Shown: positions 19,154 to 28,171 of the stretch, in pieces
Numbering within the stretch: the stretch's first letter is position 1
Layout: every line of letters begins with the position of its first letter
NCBI GenBank assembly: GCA_006503475.1
Contig: RSEH01000081.1
Location: 62,001 to 126,000, forward strand
Direction of reading: 5' to 3'
From: Stentor roeselii
Taxonomy: Eukaryota; Ciliophora; Heterotrichea; Heterotrichida; Stentoridae
DNA: 64,000 nucleotides
Position numbers and translations under genes: made by a program
The notes under the pieces: generated by a model
Seen by the model: the letters and a program-made list of their open reading frames with translations, nothing else
The model's database searches: none
Told to the model about the DNA's origin: nothing

Positions 19154-22100
19154 ATGGAACGGTCTACGAACGATCCCTTACTCCGAAAGGACACCACGAA
19201 TCCAGCTACAAAAACTTCAGCCCTGTCCATAGAGCTAAGGTCCAAAGTAGTTGAAATCAAAGAAAGTCTTAAAATAATCGAGCAATGTCAGTCGATTCCC
19301 TCCTCGAAACTCGACGGGATGACAGCAGAGTTATTCAATAACAATTCTAATGTAGTTTGCACGAAGTTCAGCGAAAACTCAAAATATTTAGCAGTCTCCT
19401 GGTCAGACAGTTCAATTTGGATATGGAATCTCAATCTTCATAAGCAAGAAATGACAATTCAAGAGGTAGAGAAATCAATTCTTAGTTTCGATGATAATGG
19501 CTCACAGTTAGCATGTCGATTAGAGTCCGGGATAATAAAAATATATGAAATTCCGAGCAATATTAATCCTAAAAGCTTTTCCTTTGTACAGAGTCTAACT
19601 TTCTTTAGTTTTCTTCCAAAAAATAAAAAAAGTATCGCCTTTGTGGGTAAAGATAAATTTATTTCAATTTTAAATATAGACAACAACGAAGTAATAAAAA
19701 ATACCTCTTATAGATTTAGTAGTATGCTAGATTTTGAAAAAAATGGGAATTTTTTAGCATTTGTTGCAGATAATAGCCAATGTGTTGTCTTAAGAACTTA
19801 TGACTTGCATGAAGTGTTTAAAACTGGGGCAGAATCGATATCATTTGACCCTTTTGAAAAAAACCTTTTACTTTGTAGTCAATATATCGGCCATGACTAT
19901 GGATTCGCTACAGGTATATACAATGTTTGGGATTTTAAGTCTTCCAAAATGATTAATTCTTATCAATTCACTACAGATTCAGCCAGTTCACATTGGTTCA
20001 CTCAAAGTGGCAAGTTATTGATTTCTCATAACGAACAAACTATTAACATAAAAACTGGATGTACAGAATATTATTATGGTGTCTCCTTTTCTAGTATGAA
20101 CCATAAAGGGACTCATAGCGCATATGCTTCTGGTGACAGTATAAATATTATGAATATTGAAAAAAATATAACAGAGTTTACCATAGAAAATAAAAATATT
20201 AATAAGTATACTGGGTATAAAAAGGATCTCGCTTTTAGTCCTGATGATGAATTTATTTCAGTCACATATGATAATATTGTAAAAATTTTTAACTTTCGAT
20301 CTAATCAAATGATTTTTAATATTTCAGCATGCGATTTAGTATATACTGCCAAAATTGCCTTTAGTATGGACTCAAGATTCATGTTAATCAATGGTATTTT
20401 AATAGACCTTATAAAAAAAGTAAAAATAAATATAATTGAAAATCCTAAAGGAGTGGTATTTAATACCTTCAGTCTAGACTCTTTGAAATTGGGACTTGTT
20501 TCAAATACTGGTGAAGTGATAGTTTGGGATATAAACGAAAGTAAAATTATTTTTAAATATCAAGAAAATAATGAAAAAATAGAATACTATGCATCATTAA
20601 GTCCAAATATGAAGTACTTGTGGATAGGAGGAGAAAAAGCTTCAATAATTAACATGTTAAATCCTAATGATAAGCATTCTATTGCTGAGCCTTCAAAGAC
20701 AGCAGTTTTTGATAAACAAAGTCGATATCTCTGTGCTATTTCAAATAACTCATTAAAAATAATCAACCTGGCTCAACAGTACCAGTCTGAAACTCTCCAC
20801 AATAATATGACCGCTCTCAATGAATGGCTTTCAATTGTTTTCTCAAACAACAGTGAATATGTTATAGCGCATACAGGAAAAGAGGTTCTAATAATAGAGA
20901 TTAAAACAAAAAAATGTACACTTAAACTAAACTCTCTTAATTCTCCTACTTCCTTAAGCCTAACTCTTGATGACAAATTTTTGTCTATTGTTGATTATTT
21001 CGGAAACCTTGATATCTGGAATATTAAAGAATTTAGAAAGATAAAATCACTTAAAATTAACCCTCAGAGTTCAGGTAGTACCAAATATACATCAATTTAC
21101 ACACCAAATGGACAAAAACTGTTGAATTTTTTCGATAGGACTTTGAGAGTTTTAGATATTTCTTGTTCATCATCGTTTAGTATGAGTTTATTCTGTAATG
21201 ACAGAGAACTATTTACAGAGCTAGATAATAAAGAGTTATTCGATGGACTATGTGATTCTTTATCCCCAGAAAATTCTAATCAGAATGACTATAAGGAGAT
21301 ATACCAAAAAAACGAGTATGATTTGTATTTATATTACAGAACACTAAGCTTAATATCTAGCTCGAATTATGCTGGGATACCAAGTGAATGCTATCATTTC
21401 GGTATCGGCAGACAAAAATTCACCCCAATCCATTTTGCAGTTTTCAAAGGACAGACCGAGTTTATAAAGACCATTTTAGCCAAAAATCCAAATTTCATGA
21501 TCTATCGAGATGAAACTGGCAGAAGTCCTGTTTATTATTCAATTATAGGCAAACACCAAACAATCACAGACTGTTTCTTGCGAAATTTCATCGATTTTTC
21601 AGAAAACGCTGAAGATTTCTTATATATTCAAAAGTTTAACTCAATAGTTCTAGATTTGCCATATATTATTGTAAATTCATCACCTCTACTGTGTGATTTT
21701 CTAGAAATCTGCTTAAGTTGTAAGCCCGATGTTTACTTTGGCAAAAGAGAACTTTCTATAAAATTCATTTCATCGTGTTTTGGAAATTTTTCAGATTTCT
21801 GCAACCAGGTCGAGGTTCCTGATTCCGAGCAAGAGCCTTTGAAAATAAAGATCTCTGGTATGAAGCTTCCATCAGTAGTTGGATCAGAAGCAAGTATCGA
21901 GCTGCTGAGGTCGATTTTAAGTACTTCAAAAAAAGATATTTACTATATTCAGATAATCAATTCCTTCATCAATCAAAGATGGGACGAGGTTTATTATTGG
22001 ATTTATTTTTACTCGTTTTTGATGTGGTTCAATATCGTTTTTACAGTCTTGTTTTTATGTTATTTTGGGTCTCCTTATATTTTAATATTTTTTATCAGTT

Positions 22101-23101
22101 TCTGTGTAACAAACTTCTTGTTATTATTTTGGGAAGTGATTCAACTCATAGCGAATAAGGAAGATTATTTCAGAGACTATTGGAATTTTATTGATATTAT
22201 TAAACTTACGGCATCTACAGTTTGGGCAATTTTATATTTTTTTCAAATAAATCACACATTATTTGACTGGGTTATTGTCTTTCTAAGTGTGATCAGAGGT
22301 TTGACAGGCTTTCGAGCTTTTAGAACCACTCGCTATTATATTCAGTTAATAGTTCAATCATTAGACAGTATGAAGTCTTTTTTAATAATATTCGCTTATA
22401 CAACGATTTCTTTCGGGATTTTAAATATCTCCACTGGTAATGAGGACCGTGATTTAAGCTTTGAAAGTCTTTGGATTTACCCTTTTGGAATGGCGGTTGG
22501 AAATATCGATCGCATGAATTCGGATTCTTTTAATATAAAGTACATCAACTTTTTTATTGCAGTTGTTTTAAATGTTATCTTGATGTTGAATATGATCATT
22601 TCAATACTAGGAGACTCTTTTGATGAATTTCAGCTAAATTCAGTTTATTATGATGGGAAAGAAATGACTCAGGTACTTCTTGAAGTTGAAGAAATTAAAT
22701 CGCTTTTTGGAAATATTTCTGAATATCATTTCATGCATATTTGTTGTAATGCTTATGAAAATACGAATAACGAATGGAAAGGAAAAGTCATTGATTTGAG
22801 ATCTTATATTAAAGAAACACTAGACAAGTATAATCAAGAAAATCAGAGAGTTTTACTAGAAAATAATAAAAATTTACAAGAAAATAATAAAATTTTACAT
22901 GAAAAAATTGCAGGACTGGAAAATAGTTTAAAGGTCTTGAAGGATGAATTAAATAAGAATATAAAAAGCATTGAAAGCAGTAGTGATTCAAACGAAAAAT
23001 ATAAAACCATTATGAATGAGTTGGAAAATAGATTTGATTCTATTGGAAAATTTAATTCTGAATGTGAAAAGAAGCTTGAGATGATTCTAGAAAAACTTTA
23101 G
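19154..23101 (+). CDS. WD40-ankyrin-TRP-like ion channel with C-terminal coiled coil
   Basis: 1315 residues. Residues about 50-690 hold WD40-like repeats (SIWIWNLNLH, IIKIYEIPS, LDIWNIKEF), more diverged than in the channel at 8.5 kb. About 755-815 reads as ankyrin repeats (FTPIHFAVFKGQTEFIKTIL, then DETGRSPVYYSIIG). Six transmembrane segments lie at about 948-1165: pre-S1 RWDEVYYW, Arg-bearing S4 (SVIRGLTGFRAFRTTRYYIQL), a pore-loop candidate (LWIYPFGMAVGNIDRMN), and S6 ending NMIISILGDSFDEFQ. Residues about 1220-1315 form a coiled coil. The S6 motif N(M/I)(M/I)ISxxGDSFxxxQ is shared with the first channel, so the two are paralogues; the ankyrin and coiled-coil parts are clear only here. Likely a cation channel; gating signal unknown. 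Confidence 0.87.
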   Translation: MERSTNDPLLRKDTTNPATKTSALSIELRSKVVEIKESLKIIEQCQSIPSSKLDGMTAELFNNNSNVVCTKFSENSKYLAVSWSDSSIWIWNLNLHKQEMTIQEVEKSILSFDDNGSQLACRLESGIIKIYEIPSNINPKSFSFVQSLTFFSFLPKNKKSIAFVGKDKFISILNIDNNEVIKNTSYRFSSMLDFEKNGNFLAFVADNSQCVVLRTYDLHEVFKTGAESISFDPFEKNLLLCSQYIGHDYGFATGIYNVWDFKSSKMINSYQFTTDSASSHWFTQSGKLLISHNEQTINIKTGCTEYYYGVSFSSMNHKGTHSAYASGDSINIMNIEKNITEFTIENKNINKYTGYKKDLAFSPDDEFISVTYDNIVKIFNFRSNQMIFNISACDLVYTAKIAFSMDSRFMLINGILIDLIKKVKINIIENPKGVVFNTFSLDSLKLGLVSNTGEVIVWDINESKIIFKYQENNEKIEYYASLSPNMKYLWIGGEKASIINMLNPNDKHSIAEPSKTAVFDKQSRYLCAISNNSLKIINLAQQYQSETLHNNMTALNEWLSIVFSNNSEYVIAHTGKEVLIIEIKTKKCTLKLNSLNSPTSLSLTLDDKFLSIVDYFGNLDIWNIKEFRKIKSLKINPQSSGSTKYTSIYTPNGQKLLNFFDRTLRVLDISCSSSFSMSLFCNDRELFTELDNKELFDGLCDSLSPENSNQNDYKEIYQKNEYDLYLYYRTLSLISSSNYAGIPSECYHFGIGRQKFTPIHFAVFKGQTEFIKTILAKNPNFMIYRDETGRSPVYYSIIGKHQTITDCFLRNFIDFSENAEDFLYIQKFNSIVLDLPYIIVNSSPLLCDFLEICLSCKPDVYFGKRELSIKFISSCFGNFSDFCNQVEVPDSEQEPLKIKISGMKLPSVVGSEASIELLRSILSTSKKDIYYIQIINSFINQRWDEVYYWIYFYSFLMWFNIVFTVLFLCYFGSPYILIFFISFCVTNFLLLFWEVIQLIANKEDYFRDYWNFIDIIKLTASTVWAILYFFQINHTLFDWVIVFLSVIRGLTGFRAFRTTRYYIQLIVQSLDSMKSFLIIFAYTTISFGILNISTGNEDRDLSFESLWIYPFGMAVGNIDRMNSDSFNIKYINFFIAVVLNVILMLNMIISILGDSFDEFQLNSVYYDGKEMTQVLLEVEEIKSLFGNISEYHFMHICCNAYENTNNEWKGKVIDLRSYIKETLDKYNQENQRVLLENNKNLQENNKILHEKIAGLENSLKVLKDELNKNIKSIESSSDSNEKYKTIMNELENRFDSIGKFNSECEKKLEMILEKL

Positions 23102-24211
23102 AAATTAGGATAATTAGAATAGTTTAGTTGATTAATGTCTTGAAGGATAAATATGAGAATGCTTTTTCTGCATTTCTTTACAACAATAAGATTTTTAAAA
23201 AGAGTAAATATCAAGAACAGTTAAGATATACAATATAATTGAATGTCAAATCTTTTATTGATATTTAAACTTCAAATATCTAAGTTCCAGTCACAAATGA
23301 TTCATTATACAATTCAGATGAAGACCTGAGAAGTAATCTTCAAAATATTTGAATATTATAGATTAATTATAATGTGTTGTCACTCAATATATCAAATTAA
23401 ATCATCTTATCATTCTTTTGTTTCAATAAAAAATATATTAAATGAGACTTTCGATCAGGAGAGAATTAAAATATCCTATTTTTATAAATCTATGCTAATC
23501 TCAATTTTTTGTATCAGTTTATTTTTTCAAACAAATCGCCATTAGAAAGAGTAAATATTAATTGTTATTCTCATAAAATATAAAGAAAATAAATATCAGA
23601 ATAATGAATACTTAAAATTTAATTATTCCATCAGCATTTTTAGTAAATTATTGAATATGATGCTTCTTTAACAAAAACTTATATTTCTTTTTTATCCTTA
23701 TAGACCTATCTTATAGTATCACCAATATTTCGATTCAATAAATGTAACAATAGCACCCTTCACAAAATCATTTGTAACATAACAAAATTTAAAGAAAATT
23801 CAATTTTTCAATGATCATCAATACTTAAATAATTATTATCAACCCTTATTCCTCTTCAGTGAGTAAAAAATAAGTTCAATCTACAAACTCTACAAAACTT
23901 GTCTACTATTTACAATCTAATTTAAACCATAATAAAGAAAAAAATGTATCTACTAATCCTTAAAAAAAAATTTGATTCAGACCTGCTTCAACCTTGAGCT
24001 ATTCACTCTCAATCTTTAAATACTCGAAAACTTTCAATGAATTTTCTAATCCTATCCGAAACAAATCAAAAAAATTTACAGAAAATTTCAATAAGGTTCA
24101 AAAAAAAGTATAAATTTTTCAAACCTTCTACAATTTTTTGGGGATGTTAAGAAAACTGTTGATCTTAGGGGCTAAATCAAATTTCACAAATTATCTCATT
24201 TGAACCAATAA
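23102..24211. other. AT-rich spacer, no gene seen
   Basis: About 1.1 kb of AT-rich sequence with no useful open frame, tRNA or repeat recognised. Confidence 0.45.
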
Positions 24212-24967
24212 ATGTCTGATATCCGACAGGGAAGTCTGGACCCCTCAGCTGACCAAGAAAAAGGATCGATTTTCAAAGTGGCGCCGCGTGGAAAGTCATT
24301 GTGCCCCAAATACGAGACCACTCGTCTGATAAATCAAGTTCTTTCTCACTTCAAAACTACGAGAGGAAAGGTGGTTAAAATGGAATACCTCCGAGCTCAC
24401 ATAATCAGACTGTTCAGAAAAGCAATAAGAAGACAAATCAAAGGAAAAACCACTTTCAAAAATTTCCTAAAACGAAAGCAAAGCCAACCAGCTCAGTTCC
24501 ACCAATCAGTATCAGCCATCAAAGAGTGCATTCATTCCAATCTTTCATTTTTCCAGCCAATCAGTCTTCCAAGAAATGGGCCGGCATCAGACGGTAAGCT
24601 TTCAAAGCAAACAAAGAAAGAAAAAATATTTAAAACTTACAACAACGCCTTTGTAAAAAACTTTTTCAATAGAGAAGAAATAAGAAAATGTTTTTTCTAT
24701 TTTATTCAGTTGATTTATACAGGAAATGACTTGGAGGGTCTCCAGGAAGTACTCAAGATTAAATGCTGCTCTGGTAATCATCAAGATGCCTGCACCCGCG
24801 CATGGTACCAGCTTAAATCTATCTTGCAATTCGATTTATTCAACAATATTGGACTTGAATCTTGGAAACCTGCTCTTGAGGATAGTTTAATCCTTGATTC
24901 TACTGTGAACTCGTTAGATCAACTACTTGATTTAAACGAATTTGATTTCTTGGATGAGAAGTTTTGA
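24212..24967 (+). CDS. Uncharacterised basic protein
   Basis: 251 residues, ATG in context aaATGtc, ending in TGA. I do not recognise a family. The middle is strongly basic (RLFRKAIRRQIKGKTTFKNFLKRK, about residues 68-90) and the last 30 residues are acidic (LDQLLDLNEFDFLDEKF). There is a Cys/His-bearing stretch KCCSGNHQDACTRAW at about 183-197. No signal peptide or membrane helix. The basic block could be a nucleic-acid or nuclear-localisation region, but that is a guess. It is isolated between spacers of about 1.1 and 0.5 kb. Confidence 0.8.
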   Translation: MSDIRQGSLDPSADQEKGSIFKVAPRGKSLCPKYETTRLINQVLSHFKTTRGKVVKMEYLRAHIIRLFRKAIRRQIKGKTTFKNFLKRKQSQPAQFHQSVSAIKECIHSNLSFFQPISLPRNGPASDGKLSKQTKKEKIFKTYNNAFVKNFFNREEIRKCFFYFIQLIYTGNDLEGLQEVLKIKCCSGNHQDACTRAWYQLKSILQFDLFNNIGLESWKPALEDSLILDSTVNSLDQLLDLNEFDFLDEKF

Positions 24968-25450
24968 ATAGATTTAGTAAATTTATAGACATCTTTAAAA
25001 ATGAAGAAATTTAGAATTGTGGTTGGAAAGTTTGCGAAGATTGGAAAGGTTTTTTTTAGAGGGTTGATTTTAGATGAAGATAGGAAATTTTTGGTTTATT
25101 TTAGTTAATGGGTAAGGGTTTTAAGTGATTTTTTAGAATTTTTTTAGATTTTTTAGGTGAAGGATTTTTTTATATTGAGGCTGGAGGTGGAAACATGATT
25201 GATTGGTTTTTTAAGGGTTGAATTGATTTTATCTCGCAGGGTTAGATTTAAGTAATTATTTGAATATATTCGTGTAAGAATCGTATCATTTTTAATACAA
25301 GATAGTTAATTATTAACATCATAAATTCTTATTGAGTCTACATTTGGTTTGGTTAACCAAGATGCGGAAATAAGAACCAATCTAGCTTCAGGCAATCAAT
25401 TTAAAAATAACTTCATTCCTTAAGCCAATCTTCTTCAAAACTTCCATATA
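24968..25450. other. Spacer with G/T-rich 3' flank
   Basis: The first ~280 bases are G/T-rich and C-poor, with repeats of gattttttag (around 25120-25165). The last ~100 bases before the next gene are C/A-rich. No gene is seen. The switch in base skew mirrors the spacer at 16.1-16.5 kb. Confidence 0.4.
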
Positions 25451-26335
25451 ATGTTAACAGGTCTGAAATCCAAACCTAAAAATCAAGAAACCCTTTCAAC
25501 CCCTTTACCTGAAAATCCAAAATCCCCTTCAAAAATTGACCAATTACTAAAAGAAGAGCAAAGACAAACATCAAGTGACTACAACAAGCACTTCCTTCGC
25601 TCCCTCAAAGCCGAGAAATCAGATGACTCAGACCAAGAGTGCCCTTCAAACCCTTGCATCTCGTTAAACCCTTCCTTAAAGCCACTTCAAAAGCTTCAAA
25701 CTTGTGAATTTTGTTCAGAAAATGTAGAAAAAGCCTTGAAAATCCTTCAAAATTTCCAGATTTTGCTTCCGAAATCAGGACCTTTGATACCAGGTCACTT
25801 TCTGATAGTTCCTATAGATCACCACATCGGATCTACAGACTTCGACTCATCAGAACTTGATGATTTCTTAGAAGTCAAGTCAAAAATCTGTGACTTTTAT
25901 CGAGAAAACTACGGAAAAAAGGCGGTTTTTATTGAATTTGTTCGAAATTTCCGCAAAGCAGACCACTTGGTGGTCGAGGTGCTTCCAATGACAGAGAGTC
26001 AACTGGATTCCTTTTATTTCACAGTTGTTCAAGAACTGGAAAATTCAGACAGCGAATGGACGAATAATAAAAAAGTAGTTTTTATACAAGATGACCATTT
26101 AAAAGGGAAAATTCCTTCAGGGTTCTCTTATATTTACTTTGACTTCGATATGTCGAAAGGCTTGGCACATGTGATAGAAAATCATCGAAAATTTACTCCT
26201 GAGTACTGCAAAACTCTTCTTGCGGAAACATTGAACCTTGAAGTATTATTCTTACGAAAAAAGCTATCATCAGTGTCACTTTCCCTTTTGCAAGATGAGT
26301 ACTCTAAGAAACTTTCTCAATTCTTCATGGTTTAA
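25451..26335 (+). CDS. CwfJ-domain (CWF19-like) protein
   Basis: 294 residues. After a disordered N-terminus of about 80 residues comes a CwfJ-C1-like domain, a HIT-related fold: CEFCSENVEKALKI..., then LPKSGPLIPGHFLIVPIDHH (GHxLIxPxxH is the hallmark), and VFIEFVRN. A CwfJ-C2-like region follows. Family members (CWF19/CWF19L, Drn1) associate with the spliceosome and with lariat debranching. This copy is much shorter than the animal proteins and lacks an N-terminal phosphatase-like domain. A lariat-associated factor is of interest in a genome with 15-nt introns, but a special role is inference. The stop codon abuts that of the convergent CDPK with no base between. Confidence 0.78.
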   Translation: MLTGLKSKPKNQETLSTPLPENPKSPSKIDQLLKEEQRQTSSDYNKHFLRSLKAEKSDDSDQECPSNPCISLNPSLKPLQKLQTCEFCSENVEKALKILQNFQILLPKSGPLIPGHFLIVPIDHHIGSTDFDSSELDDFLEVKSKICDFYRENYGKKAVFIEFVRNFRKADHLVVEVLPMTESQLDSFYFTVVQELENSDSEWTNNKKVVFIQDDHLKGKIPSGFSYIYFDFDMSKGLAHVIENHRKFTPEYCKTLLAETLNLEVLFLRKKLSSVSLSLLQDEYSKKLSQFFMV

Positions 26336-27826
26336 CTATCCATTATTAATTTTAAAAAGATCATCTGCTCCAGAAAGCTGAGAAATAAATTCACAGAACT
26401 CTTCAAAGTCGATTTCTCCGTCAAAGTTTTTGTCAGCTTGGTTTACAAGTTCGCTCCAAAGAGAATCAGCGACTTCTCCCATGCTGAAGATTTTTTGTAG
26501 TTCAACAGATGAGATTTTTCCACTCGCGTCTAAGTCAAATAAGTCAAAAGCCTTCCTCAAGTTTTCCTTACTGTAAATTTTTTTCTGTGAAATTGTGGCT
26601 TTGATGAACTCGTTGTAATCGATAAACCCGTTTCCGTCAGTGTCAACCTCCCTAATGATTTTTTCAATATGACTATCAAAATCCTCAGGTGTTCCTTGTT
26701 CTTGTCCAGCAAGTCCTTTAATCAATTCTTCTTTGCTAAGTTTTCCATCACCATTGACATCAATATTTTTAAAGATATTCCTCAGATCTTTCGTTTCATG
26801 AATAGAAATAATTTGAGAAGTGATAAAAGTACTGATCGCATCTCTAAACTTATTCAAACTGTTGAAAGCTTTTAAATTAGAAACCGCAGCCTCCACAATA
26901 CTAGGATCAGGTCTAGGAAATCGTCCTTTATTTCGAATCCACGGGTGGTTCAGTGCATCTGCAGCCGAAATCCGATTCGCAGCAGGACAAAGAAGCCTCT
27001 TGATAAGATCTTTAGCTTCAGTCGAAACACTATCCCAGATCTTTCCTTCAAGCGAGTATTTCCCAGCATTGATTTTACTCATGATCTGTTTCGTGGTATT
27101 ACCAGTGAAGGGAGGTAGTCCACAAAGTAAAATATAAAGAATAACCCCAAGACTCCAAACATCACATTTTTCATCATAACTGCCGTTAATGACCTCAGGA
27201 GAAATATAATAACTCGACCCAATCAATTCATTCATTTTGCTTTTTTTCGATAATTCAACTGCAGTTCCAAAGTCAATCAACTTGATGTTCATGGCATCTT
27301 CTCGATCTTCCAACAAAATATTCTCAGGTTTCAAGTCACGGTGAACGATTTGGTTTTCATGGAGATAAAGCACACAAGAAAAGAGTTGTTTGCAAATCAC
27401 TGCAGAAACATGTTCAGTCAAATAGCCCTTATTAGAAATTTCATAAAACAACTCACCACCGTCGCATTTTTCAAGGACCATGTAAAGGCGAGTGTCGTCT
27501 TCGAAGTACTCAAACATCTTGATAATCGTCGGGTGATTCAGTTTTTTCAAGATCTCGATCTCGTTTTTTGTCTTTTGGTAAACGTCTTGCTGGTCGTAAG
27601 CTTTTTTGTATATCTTCGCAGCACGCTCTTGGCCTGTCACTTTGTGGGTTACAAGCTTCACGTCGCCGTAGGCACCACTTCCAAGGGAACGGCCTACTTT
27701 GTAAACTTCTGTGAAAGGTTTTTGGTTTTGGGTTATGAAATCGTCTGGAGTTGATTTTATTTTAGTGCTGTTTGTTCGTGATTGAGATTTTATTGTTTGA
27801 GGTTTGCTTCCAACTCCACAACCCAT
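26336..27826 (-). CDS. Calcium-dependent protein kinase (CDPK), canonical
   Basis: 496 residues. MGCGVG fits N-myristoylation at Gly2 and palmitoylation at Cys3. Kinase domain about residues 42-297: GSGAYGDV, AAKIYKK, HRDLKPENILLE, DFGTAV, SYYISPEV. Junction about 300-335. Four EF-hands: DVNGDGKLSKEE, DTDGNGFIDYNE, DLDASGKISSVE and DKNFDGEIDFEE, all with good ligand positions. This is textbook CDPK, and better preserved in its EF lobe than the kinase at 7.0 kb. It should be a Ca2+-activated Ser/Thr kinase at membranes. Upstream of the start (27885-27970) lies a run of G tracts on the opposite strand. Confidence 0.96.
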   Translation of the reverse strand: MGCGVGSKPQTIKSQSRTNSTKIKSTPDDFITQNQKPFTEVYKVGRSLGSGAYGDVKLVTHKVTGQERAAKIYKKAYDQQDVYQKTKNEIEILKKLNHPTIIKMFEYFEDDTRLYMVLEKCDGGELFYEISNKGYLTEHVSAVICKQLFSCVLYLHENQIVHRDLKPENILLEDREDAMNIKLIDFGTAVELSKKSKMNELIGSSYYISPEVINGSYDEKCDVWSLGVILYILLCGLPPFTGNTTKQIMSKINAGKYSLEGKIWDSVSTEAKDLIKRLLCPAANRISAADALNHPWIRNKGRFPRPDPSIVEAAVSNLKAFNSLNKFRDAISTFITSQIISIHETKDLRNIFKNIDVNGDGKLSKEELIKGLAGQEQGTPEDFDSHIEKIIREVDTDGNGFIDYNEFIKATISQKKIYSKENLRKAFDLFDLDASGKISSVELQKIFSMGEVADSLWSELVNQADKNFDGEIDFEEFCEFISQLSGADDLFKINNG

Positions 27827-28171
27827 TTTGTATTTGGATTTTTTTTTGGTTTAGGTTTTAAGGTTCGGTATTTTATTGAGTTTTGGGGAGGTTTTAGAAG
27901 GGTGGAAGGGGTGGAAGGTTTAGAGGGGTGAGAAGTGGAGGGTCAGGGTGGGGTTTGGGGAATTGTGGGAGTTTGAAAGGTTTTTTGATAGGGAAGATGG
28001 GTTTGAGATTAGAAACTCACTTTTTTCATGTTTAATTTACTAAAGAAATGAGAATAATTGAATTTTTCTTAGATAGTTTTTTGTGTAAGATTTGGAAATT
28101 TAAGTAAAATTTGGATCGGTTTTTTATTATTTTTATTGAACTATTAATACTTATAATATGAATCTATAATC
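27827..28171. promoter_or_regulatory. CDPK promoter region with G-tract cluster
   Basis: Spacer between the CDPK start and the stop of the PDI-like gene (both minus strand). At 27885-27970 the plus strand carries about nine runs of three or four G, unusual in this AT-rich DNA; the coding strand is correspondingly C-rich. Such spacing can form G-quadruplexes. Whether it is regulatory is inference. No gene is seen. Confidence 0.4.
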
